From NCBI GenBank assembly GCA_019677205.1, contig JAAMXY010000821.1:1-23120 (forward strand): DNA of 23,120 nt, in the 5' to 3' direction. The translations under genes were made by a program, and so were the position numbers. Shown here piece by piece: positions 1-8,191 of this stretch (position 1 is the stretch's first letter; the number at the start of each line of letters is the position of its first letter). This DNA comes from Pinguiococcus pyrenoidosus. Taxonomy: Eukaryota > Sar > Pinguiophyceae > Pinguiochrysidales > Pinguiochrysidaceae. The notes under the pieces were generated by a model. The model saw nothing but the letters and a program-made list of their open reading frames with translations. It was not told where the DNA came from and did no database searches.

Positions 1-1
1 G

Positions 2-2494
2 CTTGCGGTGGCTGGTGCCCGAACTTCTCTCTCCTGCGTCACTAGTCTCGCTGAGGCCACCGAAGACGCTTTTAAAGTCCAGCGTTTCCTTCTCGGCATC
101 AGCGTCAGCATCAGCTGCTTCTCTCCTGGTGTTGCTGTTGTTGTGGTTGTTGCTGTGGTTGTTGTGGTTGTTGTTGTTGTTGTTGTCGGCGGCGGCGGCG
201 TCGGCGTTCCAAACGCTTTGGCTGTCGATCCCGATACCCAGCGCGGCGGCGGTGATGGGGCCGTCCCAGTCGATGTCTTGGTGGCCGCTGGGCCGTCGCA
301 ACGATTCGGCGCTTCGGCTACCCAAGGCCACTACGGTGGTATCGCTGTGCTTCTGCGAGGACGCCGCGATGGTTTTGCTACTGTCCACGCTTTGCAGCGT
401 GGGCAGTGTGTCTTTGGAGCTACTTTCGCTCAGCTGCGAGCGACTGCGGAGGCGGGGCAGAAGCCACTTGTCGGCGTCGTCGTCGTACTTGGCCTTCTGC
501 CAAACTCTGGCAATGTCCGACGGCTTCAGCAGCATCTCCGCCACGCCTTCCCACAGCTTCAGCTCCTTGCTCTGCTCTCGCAGCGTCTCCAGAAGCCACT
601 CTCGCTCCTTCTCGAACTCTTCCTGGAGGTCCGCGATCTCCGCCCTGGCGTGGCGCAGCTCGGATTCCGCCGCAGCCGCACCTTGAACGGCCTTCTGCTT
701 CTCCGCCTCCAGCTGCGCCTCGCGTCGCTTGCGCGCGCGCAGCTTCCTCTTCATACTGCGCTGCTCCGCCTTTTGTCTCTCCAGGACACTGGCTGGGTCG
801 GAGTCGTCGGCGCTGTCCCCGACGATCATCGCTTGCAGCTGTTGCAGTCGACGGGCTGCCGCGCTGCGCTGGCTTCGCTCGGCCTCGAGGGCTTCCTCGG
901 TTCTCACGAGCTTGTTCCCGATGAGGTCTCGCTGCTCCAGCACGCTGCGGTGGATGCTTTGGAGAGCGTGGTGCTGTTCCAGGTGCGCCTGGGGAATCCG
1001 CTCCACCTCTACAATCTTCACTTCCTGCGACGTCTCGTCTCGCTCTTGCGTGGCTTCTTTCTTCGTCACCACTTCTCGATCTTCGGATACACCATGCTTG
1101 CTGATCTCCGATATCAAAGTTGAAGCTGGCGCCGATATCAAAGTTGAAGCTGGCGCCGATATCAAAGTTGAAGCTGGCGCCGATATCAATGTTGAAGCTG
1201 GCGCCGATATCAAAGTTGAAGCTGGCGCCGGTTTCAAAGTTGAAGCTGGCGCCGGTTTCAAATCTGAAGCGGAGATCGAAGTGGATTCTTCTTGGGGTAC
1301 AGATCGGCGCTCGGGTCCATCACTGGTTGGGTCTTGGGTGGATTGCTCGGAAGTCGTAGGTGCCGCCTCGTGGTCGACGCCAACGCTGGACTGCTCGGCC
1401 AGCTGCCTCTTCAGTCGCTCGATCTCCTCCTTGTACTGCCGCAGCAGGGCGTCCTTGGGGTCCTCGTTCACGATGGGCTTGTTCTTGATCTTCTTCGCAC
1501 GACTGGCGTAGCGCAGGGTGGACAGGGACTCCTCGTAGTTGTACTCCGCCGGGGAGATGGCCGCCACCATCAACGTCTTGGTGTTGCCGCCCAGGCTGTC
1601 CTGCAGCATCCTGGTGAGCTTGGAGTCGCGATAGGGAATGTGGTTGTTCTTGCCGTCCACCAAGGCGCTGATCACGTTGCCCAGCGCGCTGAGCGACAGG
1701 TTGATCTTGCTCCCTTCCTTCAGTCGTTCTCCGGTGGCGCCCGTCTTGCTCTGCCTCTCGCTGCCGGCGAGGTCCACCAGGTTGAGCTTCCCCAAGCGGA
1801 AGTGCTCGTTGCCGTCGCTGTCCTTGTGGCTGCGCTCGATCACCAGCGTGAAGATGGAGTGGCTGCGGCTGCTGGCGCTGTTCATGAGCGTCTGGCCCAC
1901 AGTGCGGTTCTGCAGCCCGGTGTGCATGACCTTGGCGATGGTGGCCTGGTTGTCCACCACCGTCTGCGTCAGGCCCCGCACGAACACGCCCTTGCTGGGG
2001 TCCTCCTTGAGCTCGCACTTGCCCTTGGGGTTGGGGCCCAGCAGGTCGCGGATGTTCTCGTTGTAGATCTCCAGGTACGAGCAGCGCACGAGGAACTCGG
2101 CCGCCGGCGCCAGGCGGATGGCGTCGAACACGTGGTCGAAGGAGCGCGGGATCACGCCTCGCTGCTCCGCAGGCTCCGCGGCGCCCTGCATGGTGTGCGT
2201 CTTGCCGCAGCCGGTCTGGCCGTAGGCGAAGATGGTGCCATTGAAGCCCTCCAGCACGCTCTCCACCAGCGGCGAGCAGCTCTCCTCGTAGAAGGCCTGC
2301 TGCGACGCCGTCTCGTCGTAGCTGGCGTCGAAGGAGAACAGCTTGGGCGGCTGCTCAGGCCGCTGCGCATTGCGGATGCACACGCTCTGCCTGGCGCAGT
2401 CCACTTCCACGATGCTGCTGAAGCCCTCGGCCCTCTCCTTGGCACTGAGCGGGCGGCAGCGGACCACCACCTGCACCGCCTCCTTGCCCGGCAT
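2..2494 (-). CDS. Kinesin-2 family motor protein (KIF3/FLA10-like), C-terminus beyond window
   Basis: Plus-end microtubule motor; kinesin-2 proteins drive anterograde intraflagellar transport. One uninterrupted frame of 831 codons runs from ATG 2494 to the left edge. An in-frame TAG two codons before the ATG supports this start. The N-terminal motor domain (about residues 5-335) has the P-loop GQTGCGKT (92-99), switch I NSASSRSH (205-212) and switch II DLAGSE (241-246). It is followed by [20 protein letters not shown] (343-362), the neck signature typical of kinesin-2. Residues 414-461 are an eight-residue tandem repeat (APASTLIS type). A charged, coiled-coil-like stretch follows (about 470-640), then a low-complexity tail ending in an Asn/His tract. 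No intron is seen, unlike most neighbours. Kinesin identity is certain; the kinesin-2 class rests on the neck. The true C-terminus is not in the window. Confidence 0.95.
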   Translation of the reverse strand, partial: MPGKEAVQVVVRCRPLSAKERAEGFSSIVEVDCARQSVCIRNAQRPEQPPKLFSFDASYDETASQQAFYEESCSPLVESVLEGFNGTIFAYGQTGCGKTHTMQGAAEPAEQRGVIPRSFDHVFDAIRLAPAAEFLVRCSYLEIYNENIRDLLGPNPKGKCELKEDPSKGVFVRGLTQTVVDNQATIAKVMHTGLQNRTVGQTLMNSASSRSHSIFTLVIERSHKDSDGNEHFRLGKLNLVDLAGSERQSKTGATGERLKEGSKINLSLSALGNVISALVDGKNNHIPYRDSKLTRMLQDSLGGNTKTLMVAAISPAEYNYEESLSTLRYASRAKKIKNKPIVNEDPKDALLRQYKEEIERLKRQLAEQSSVGVDHEAAPTTSEQSTQDPTSDGPERRSVPQEESTSISASDLKPAPASTLKPAPASTLISAPASTLISAPASTLISAPASTLISAPASTLISEISKHGVSEDREVVTKKEATQERDETSQEVKIVEVERIPQAHLEQHHALQSIHRSVLEQRDLIGNKLVRTEEALEAERSQRSAAARRLQQLQAMIVGDSADDSDPASVLERQKAEQRSMKRKLRARKRREAQLEAEKQKAVQGAAAAESELRHARAEIADLQEEFEKEREWLLETLREQSKELKLWEGVAEMLLKPSDIARVWQKAKYDDDADKWLLPRLRSRSQLSESSSKDTLPTLQSVDSSKTIAASSQKHSDTTVVALGSRSAESLRRPSGHQDIDWDGPITAAALGIGIDSQSVWNADAAAADNNNNNNHNNHSNNHNNSNTRREAADADADAEKETLDFKSVFGGLSETSDAGERSSGTSHRK
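131..187. repeat. gtt/gct/gtg triplet tract encoding Asn/His/Ser in the kinesin tail
   Basis: A nearly pure triplet tract (gtt with some gtg and gct on the plus strand). Read on the minus strand in the kinesin frame it gives a run of Asn with interspersed His and Ser. It is a typical low-complexity homopolymer region and probably length-variable. Confidence 0.85.
1110..1271. repeat. 24-bp in-frame minisatellite inside the kinesin gene
   Basis: Six 24-base units (1110, 1134, 1158, 1182, 1206, 1230) plus a partial seventh ending near 1271. The plus-strand unit is gatatcaaagttgaagctgg followed by cgcc; the last full unit and the partial one begin ggtttc. Because 24 is a multiple of three, the array encodes an eight-residue repeat of APASTLIS / APASTLKP type in the kinesin and keeps the frame open. 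It lies between the motor/neck and the downstream coiled coil. Confidence 0.97.
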
Positions 2495-3624
2495 GCTGCG
2501 CTAGCCCACTGGCGCCCGCCAGGCGGCAGAACACGGCGCTACCCAGCAGAGGCGCCGCATGGAGAGGCCCTTGCGCACCACGCCGAAGCTTCGCGGGACG
2601 TTAGTCCGGAGGGTAGTCCGGGGGAGTCCGCAGTAGTCCGGGAGAGTCCGGGGGAGTCCGAGGTAGTCCGGGAGAGTCCGGGGGAGTCCGCGGTAGTCCG
2701 GGATTTGGGACGCTCCGGAGGCTTTGGGGAGTGAACACCGGGAGGCAGGGTCGGAAGAACTGATGCGCAGGCCAAAGCAATGGCTAGACGTTGTGCTCTT
2801 CGCCTCCTGCCTATCTTTTCCGAAGCAAGCTTCAGTCCAGCGCAAGCGCCACTAGCTAGCTAGGCAAAGCGCAAAGCGCAGAGCGCAGAGAGCAGATTGG
2901 TGGTTGCGACTCGCTCGCGCGCTCAGTCCAGCCAGCCATGCAGTTGGGACTCGTAAGTTTTCAGTCCTCAGTCCACCCTGAGAACTGAGTGAAGAAGTTC
3001 GCAGAAGGAAGGAACAAGGGAAAAAACCAACAAGACACGCAAAAGCTGCGAAAACGCCCAAATCCACGTGTTTGAGAACACGCGAACTCCTCTCCACGTG
3101 CGTGTCTGCGGGCTTGCGTGGCCGTGTTACAGTCTCAGAAGGGTCCACGGCAGGACCGGAACCTCAGCGTGGCCGTCCTCGATTGGTCCATTTTTGCCAG
3201 AATCTGTCTTCGTGGACTCTCTTATCCACTTATTATTCATGCAGATAACGCGCTGCAACTGTTCTGTCCAATTCGGTGTCGCCAGCGTTGACACTGCGTC
3301 GCTGTGCTACAGCTCTCAGGATCTTTCTGCAGACGTCTGCTTCGCCTTCTCAAGTCGGCCCCAAGAGAATCTTCCACTCGGCCTCCAGAGCGCCCAGACG
3401 CCGCACTCGCCTACTTTCTCAGCAGCGGCAGCTCACCCTAGCCTGCCTTGCTAGGACGGCAAGCTCCGAGTTGCACTGCGGAGCGACCTGGGCCAACTGG
3501 AGCGGCAGCAGACCCTCGACCTTCGCTTCGCTTTGCGGAGCCGCATTCCGCCAGTCACTGGCGCCGAAGCTACCGTCGCTGCGCGACCCGGAGCCGTCGC
3601 AGCATCGCGAGACCAAGAAAGCCA
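2495..3624. promoter_or_regulatory. Divergent intergenic region between kinesin and kinase genes
   Basis: About 1.1 kb separates the kinesin start (2494, minus) from the chosen kinase start (3625, plus), so it should hold both promoters and 5' UTRs. It contains a 10-bp tandem array near the kinesin end (2603-2702). Open frames at 3276-4025 and 3448-3789 cross into the kinase first exon. I found no conserved protein in them, though an extra 5' exon for the kinase cannot be excluded. No TATA box was identified with confidence. Confidence 0.45.
2603..2702. repeat. 10-bp tandem array (agtccgggnn), higher-order 30-bp unit
   Basis: The core agtccg recurs every 10 bases from 2615 to 2700 (nine copies), with one more at 2603. 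Variant positions repeat every third unit, giving a 30-bp higher-order period (gtagtccggg, agagtccggg, ggagtccgng). It lies about 110-210 bases upstream of the kinesin start codon, in the region shared with the kinase gene. Confidence 0.95.
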
Positions 3625-5181
3625 ATGGCCCTGTCGGTGATCGCACCGGTGGCGCCGCTGTCAGCGGAGCCCTGCACCTTCGACGACGTTGGTCAAGGCG
3701 CTTACGAAGTCGAAGTGCGTATCCGGCCCCCTTGGGTTTTGCTGCTTGGTCTGCCCAGGGCGCCCGGCTGGCAGTGGAATTGCTTCTGAGAGTTGGGAGA
3801 TGGGTACGAGGGGTCTCACCACCCTTGATTTCTCCTCGGAACCTTGCAGGCGACCCTGGGCTGTGGCACCGAAGGAATCGTCTACCGAGCAGTGCACCGA
3901 AAGTCCCGGCGGAACACGGCCATCAAGGTGTACAAGGAAGAGCATGCGCCGCCGGTGAGCGTCATGGAAGCCCAGGTACGAGCACGTGGGAAGAACTGGA
4001 CGGAAGAGCTGTGGCGGAAAGCTGAGCCGGAGCCCCCCTCTACGCAGCGTCGCGACCTCAACCACCCGCGGATCTTGACCAGTGACATCCTTCTGAAGCG
4101 CCGCGGGCGCGTCAAGATGACCGCCTCGGAGCTCTGCAGCGACGATCTGCTGGAGATGGTTCGTACCATGCATCTGCCAACCGCTTTCTGCGGGGAAAAG
4201 AAGCTTCAGAAGGATGAAATCGTGACACCTCCGCATTCAAATTGACGTCACAGGTGCAGAAGCAAGACTGTGGACACCTCGGTCTTGAGCAGGCCTTTGC
4301 CGTCGCCGAGCAGGCCTCTGCTGCCTTGGCCTTTGCGCATGGAAAGGGCTGGCTCCATTTGGACCTCAAGCCCGAGAACCTGTTCATTCGGTCGCCGCCG
4401 AGCCGATCCGAAGACGCCGCCGCCGCCGTGATCGACGTCCTCGTGGCGGATTGGGGCTGTGCTCGCCAGCTTTGCGAGGACGGCAAGCTGTTCCCGCGGA
4501 GAACGGAGGCATGCGGGACATCGAGCTATTGGCCACCGGAGATCCTTGCGGACTCGCGACGACTGAATGCAGGAGGTGCGTGGGTGCCGTATGGCCCCCG
4601 AGGATTCGAAGGTGCCTCTGGTGTGCACGTTCGGTCCGTCTAACTCGGTCTTCCTCTCCCTTGTCTCCTCCGCAGCTGCCTTGGAGAAGATCGACGCATG
4701 GGGACTTGGGCTGAGCCTGCTGGTGACCATCACTGGGCGACACCCCTGGAGCTACGCTGCTGCTGGAGACGTGCAGTTCGTGACGTTTGCCACCCTTCGC
4801 AAGCATCTGGCTCGCAGCATCGGGAGGTGCCAGAGGCGCCCCATGGAGGAGAGCAGGGCGGTGTGCAGGAAGGCGCTCCGAGCTCTGAAGGAGTTCCTGT
4901 GCTGGCCGTACTCGCGCGAAGGGGATGGCATGCTGTCGCTCTGCCTGGGGCTTCTCGATTTGGATCCGAGGCGACGGCCTTCGATGAGGCACTTGCATCA
5001 GAGTGTAGTGCAGGCACGAGACAGAAAAACTTGGCGAATAAGCTTCGGTGGAGCTCAGCAGCAAGCTGCAAAGGCAGTCCGAACACCCGCTTGGAAGAGA
5101 CCGCGAGCTCAAAGTGACATGGCCACCGGGCCACAGCCGCGGTCTTCCGCGAAGCGCTGTCGCACCTGTGACGCTCTCTAG
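3625..5181 (+). CDS. Protein kinase, five exons
   Basis: Eukaryotic-type Ser/Thr protein kinase; substrate unknown. Proposed exons are 3625-3714, 3850-3975, 4048-4158, 4254-4575 and 4676-5181; the first three junctions are phase 0 and the last is phase 1 on both sides. The product is 384 aa. Visible elements are the glycine loop LGCGTEGIVY (33-42), the VAIK-type lysine (AIK, K56), a likely alpha-C Glu (E70), catalytic loop HLDLKPEN (144-151; D146, K148, N151), metal-binding DWG (175-177), the PPE block (203-205) and the subdomain IX Asp in IDAWGLG. The core residues for catalysis are present. HRD is HLD, so it lacks the Arg that usually reads activation-loop phosphorylation, and DFG is DWG as in CK2. 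The C-terminal 60 residues are basic and low-complexity. The third intron has an atypical donor (GTTCGT). The family below kinase level is not assigned. The start is the first ATG in the exon-1 frame near the kinase fold; an upstream exon is possible. Confidence 0.85.
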
Positions 5182-5262
5182 AGTTTTTTTGTTTGGGAGC
5201 GCCTTGCACATGTCTGCTGTATATAATCTGAATGTAAGGTTTGCAAGAGTCCCTCCTCGCGT

Positions 5263-5315
5263 TGCTGCTGCTGCTGCTGCTGCGGGCGATGGCTGCTGCT
5301 GCGGGCGATGGCTGC
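5263..5315. repeat. gct triplet run followed by a short duplication
   Basis: Seven consecutive gct units are followed by gcgggcgatg, and the block gctgctgctgcgggcgatg is then repeated. It lies in the kinase 3' flank and is simple-sequence in nature. Confidence 0.85.
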
Positions 5316-5655
5316 GTTGGCTTTTCCAATGTAGCCACTGCCTCGGTGATCCGTTGATCAACCAAACATGTCTCGATCGAAAGTTTGATAGGTTTGGGTG
5401 GAGCTTGATGGAGTTTGGCAGAGAGCGGCCTGGTCTCGGAACGTCGCCATGTCGAGAATCGCGCCTTCTCCGGCAGTTTGCATGTGCTTCTTTTTCCCTT
5501 TGCAAGATTGCGCCCAATGCAGGGTAGATTGGTCACTTGCCAGTGGCCACTGAAGGCGCGCCAGCTCGTAGAGAACGCAGAATCGAAGCACCTTCATATT
5601 GGAAAGGAGATGTACGACAGCTCAATCTACCCACACGAGGCAAATCCACTCGACG

Positions 5656-5694
5656 CCCCCCGAAGGAACCCCCCGAAGGAACCCCCCGAAGGAA
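5656..5694. repeat. Three perfect 13-bp tandem repeats (ccccccgaaggaa)
   Basis: The units are 5656-5668, 5669-5681 and 5682-5694 with no mismatches. They lie about 45 bases past the uL2 stop codon, so they are probably in its 3' UTR or 3' flank. Confidence 0.95.
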
Positions 5695-5738
5695 GCGTCG
5701 CCCCACTGCTACATCGCCCCACCCGCTACGAAAGCCCC

Positions 5739-6607
5739 CTACTTGTCCGCATTGAACGGCATCTTCTTTACGCCGCGCAGACGGCCGGTGCGCCGGGCGG
5801 CGATGAGGCCGACCTTCTTACCGGCCGAGCACATGCGGTTGGTGGTGGACGGGTGCCCGATGTGCTGGTGGTTACCACCTCCGAAAGGGTGCTCCACGGG
5901 GTTCATGGCCACACCACGGACCTTGGGCCACTCGTTCCTCTTCACGCGGTACTTGTGGTATGCGCGGCCGGCCTTGAGCATGGGCTTGTCCGTCCGGCCG
6001 CCGCCGGCCACGATGCCAACCATCGCCCGGCACTTGTTGGACAGGGTCTTCTTCGCCCCCGACGGCAAGCGAATGCGGCTGGTGCCCTTGTCCTCGTCCT
6101 GCGTGATGACCACGCCGTAGCCTCCGGAGGTCTTGATGAGGTTGCCTCGGTCTCCGATGTAGCTCTCGACGTTGCAGACCACGGTGCCCTCCGGCAGCTG
6201 TCCCAGGGGCAGGATGTTGCCCACGCTGAGGTCCGCCTTCTTTCCGCAGAAGATGAACTGCCCGCTGTACATGCCCTCCGCGCACACCATGAGCTCATTG
6301 TCCTTCTGGTACTTGTACGGGTTCTGGAACTGGATCCGCGCCAGCGGCGCTCCTCTCCCCGGCTCATGAAGGATCTCCTGGGTACCCGCAATCAAGTTGG
6401 GAAAGGATGCACATGAGCCAGAGCTGAGCACTGGGGAGACGAGAGGGGAGAACGCAGGCGCAGACGGACCTTCACGAGCCCCTTGACATAGCCGGTTCTC
6501 TCGGAGAAGTCCAGACGCCGCAGCTTGGCGGGCCCCTTGCGCAGGCGGGTGTGGCTCTTGAACACCGAGCCCTTACCCTTACGGCAGCCACGTACTACCT
6601 TACCCAT
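5739..6607 (-). CDS. RPL8: 60S ribosomal protein uL2 (RPL8), two exons
   Basis: Core protein of the large ribosomal subunit next to the peptidyl-transferase centre. Exon 1 is 6607-6470 (46 codons) and exon 2 is 6377-5739; the 92-base intron is GT-AG and phase 0. The product is 258 aa, close to the usual eukaryotic length. It begins [16 protein letters not shown], and the splice joins GLVK to [13 protein letters not shown], exactly the family's continuous block. The conserved [18 protein letters not shown] segment (203-220) holds the essential His, and [19 protein letters not shown] precedes it. The start at 6607 is chosen because the family begins at this MG(K/R)V; an in-frame ATG at 6652 would add 15 unconserved residues. 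The gene faces the multi-pass membrane protein gene head to head. Eukaryotic cytosolic type, not plastid or mitochondrial. Confidence 0.98.
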
Positions 6608-6658
6608 CTTGCAACGTCCAGTGGAGAACCCAAGCAGATGGGGCTCAACCAAAGGCGA

Positions 6659-6666
6659 TTAGGGTT
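6659..6666 (-). promoter_or_regulatory. Telo-box-like octamer AACCCTAA upstream of uL2
   Basis: Minus-strand AACCCTAA about 50 bases before the uL2 start codon. In plants the related telo-box (AAACCCTAA) is common in ribosomal-protein promoters. Whether it works in this lineage is unknown, and an 8-mer can occur by chance. Confidence 0.3.
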
Positions 6667-6715
6667 ATGGAGAGCGAAGTGGGGAGAAAAAGCCTCGGAT
6701 CCAGTAGAAAGCAGG

Positions 6716-6870
6716 ACGTTTTTAAATATTCCTGAAAGCAGATGCGGCGAATCATGATTGGGTCAATCTTTATTTTATAGTTTATTCTTTCGGTTATTTA
6801 GCATCGTCAAGGGCAGAAGCTACACATTTTTAAAATTTTGAAAAATATTTTCAAGTTTTTTCTTCATCTG
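6716..6870. other. AT-rich island
   Basis: Abrupt drop in GC compared with flanking coding DNA, with runs such as tttattttatag and acatttttaaaattttgaaa. No coding potential is seen. A second island of the same kind lies at about 21640-22040, and both carry the string aatattcctgaa (6725 and 21920 regions). Confidence 0.6.
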
Positions 6871-7291
6871 ATTCGCTGACTTTCGGGGGAACCCGAAGGA
6901 TGGAAAGTGGAAAGACGACCAACACCTTAGCGCAGGCCGTATATGGCCGCAGCACCGAAGAGAACTGCGGAATTTCTCTAGAGTCGCGTGATTGAACAAA
7001 TCCGTAACGCTCACTTGACGCATTGGCCACACGACCGAGATCTTTCCCAATCAACGTCAACCTCAGACTGACTCCCCTGTAATACGCGGTGCCACGTACT
7101 CCTCTGCCATATCTCCCCTGAAACACAGCACGACAGCGTTTTGAAACGGGAGTCGGACGTTCCCAAGACGGGACGTGCGGCTGTTTCTCGCCTTTTCCGC
7201 GTCAAATCAGCCTTCGCCCCCCTCTTCCGCTCCGTCCGTACGAGAGGGGACTCCGGAGGTGGCGTGACCTCCCTTTCCACAGCTTTTGGCC

Positions 7292-8116
7292 ATGGAGGGC
7301 AGCCAGGTTTTGTCGCCCATCGAGCTGGACAGCCGAACCGTGCTACGAGAGCGCGCCAATGGGCCGGCTGTGGTGCGCAAGCGGGCGCGGCATGGCTCCG
7401 GGGAGACCAAGACCGTCAAGAGCGTGAGGCAGGTGGCCAATGCGGTGGCGGAAGCGATGGCGCCAGAGGCGAAAGGCGAGCGGATGACGGTTCTCCAAGA
7501 GCATCTGAACGCGTGGTCGATGATCTTCCCCGCGATTCTCTGCTGGTGGTGGATTCACGAGCACGACCATCTAGAGATGGACGATGAGCATGACGTCCTG
7601 GTGGTGGTCATGATGGTGAGCACGTGCTTGCATCTGCCGTTCTCCTTCGTGTACCACCTCTGGTGCGCCACTTATCCGGACAAGGAGCGGGTGAAAGGCA
7701 ACGTACTGCGGATTCTGGACCAGATGTTCATCCACGTCGCGTGTGTTGGCTACGCACTGTCTCTCTCCGGCTCTGGCATCTACATGGGCGTCGTGTCGGC
7801 GCATAACCTCTTCGCCATCTACCGCCTCTGGCAGCCCAACAGCAAGCCGAGCGAGAGGAAAACCAACATCTTCCTCGGCGCGGTGCTGTACATCCTGCCG
7901 ATCATGCTCTGGCACGGGACGTACCAGTTCCTGTACTGCATCGTCAGCTTCATCATCTCTGTGTACCCCTTCGGCTTCCGCATCTTCGGCGGCTACAGCC
8001 AAACGGTGTTCCACCTGCTCTGCATTCCCTACCAGTGGGCCCTCCTGGAGTCCATCGCGCCCGGCTTCTCGGGCGACCAGGCGATCATGACTTTCTTCAG
8101 CGATCTAGGAATCTAG
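7292..8116 (+). CDS. Multi-pass membrane protein resembling PAQR/hemolysin III family
   Basis: Single-exon 274-aa protein starting at ATG 7292 (gccATGg context). The hydrophilic, basic N-terminus (about 1-70) is followed by about seven hydrophobic segments: roughly 75-88, 101-124, 143-160, 163-180, 193-208, 211-226 and 236-253. The pattern FSFVYHLW (117-124) followed by VLRILDQMFIH (138-148) resembles the Ser...His...Asp signature of PAQR/HlyIII (CREST superfamily) proteins, and EHLNAW (70-75) recalls their first-helix motif. The final HxxxH of the family is not evident; only a single His (H241) is seen in the last segment. PAQR members act as receptors or lipid hydrolases at ER, Golgi or plasma membrane; no such role can be asserted here. 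It is convergent with the phosphoesterase gene, whose stop lies 75 bases away. Membrane topology is well supported; family membership is tentative. Confidence 0.8.
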   Translation: MEGSQVLSPIELDSRTVLRERANGPAVVRKRARHGSGETKTVKSVRQVANAVAEAMAPEAKGERMTVLQEHLNAWSMIFPAILCWWWIHEHDHLEMDDEHDVLVVVMMVSTCLHLPFSFVYHLWCATYPDKERVKGNVLRILDQMFIHVACVGYALSLSGSGIYMGVVSAHNLFAIYRLWQPNSKPSERKTNIFLGAVLYILPIMLWHGTYQFLYCIVSFIISVYPFGFRIFGGYSQTVFHLLCIPYQWALLESIAPGFSGDQAIMTFFSDLGI

Positions 8117-8191
8117 AAACGGACGACTGCGCGCTTCGTCCGAGGTCCTCGAGAGAGAGAGACACAAAAAACGCACCCAGTCGACACGTAG

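Larger units (their letters stand above)
5182..5738. other. Convergent 3' intergenic region with short repeats
   Basis: 557 bases between the kinase stop and the uL2 stop on the opposite strand. It holds both 3' UTRs, a T-run just after the kinase stop, a CTG-type tract at 5263-5315 and three perfect 13-bp repeats at 5656-5694. No gene or RNA was recognised. Confidence 0.6.
6608..7291. promoter_or_regulatory. Divergent intergenic region between uL2 and membrane-protein genes
   Basis: 684 bases hold the promoters of both flanking genes. A TTAGGGTT / AACCCTAA octamer lies at 6659-6666, about 50 bases upstream of the uL2 start. From about 6716 to 6870 the sequence is strongly AT-rich (Ttt/Aaa runs, palindrome-like aaaatattttc), then returns to moderate GC. 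Short open frames at 6851-7126 (minus) and 7141-7587 (plus) have no recognised relatives and are not called. Confidence 0.5.

Noticed and set aside
8-2734. Long plus-strand open frames (8-1123 and 1292-2734)
   Set aside because: They lie opposite the kinesin coding strand; high GC and few antisense stops explain them. The minus strand has all kinesin motifs in one frame.
3276-4025. Plus-strand frame of about 249 codons upstream of and overlapping the kinase
   Set aside because: Arg/Ser-rich translation without known motifs, and it runs out of frame through the kinase's first conserved exon. A frame starting after the CTAG at about 3455 (GKLRVALRSDLGQLERQQ) looks mildly protein-like but ends before it can join the kinase.
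6608-6652. Upstream in-frame ATG (6652) for uL2
   Set aside because: It would add 15 residues unlike any uL2 N-terminus; the conserved MG(K/R)V start is at 6607.
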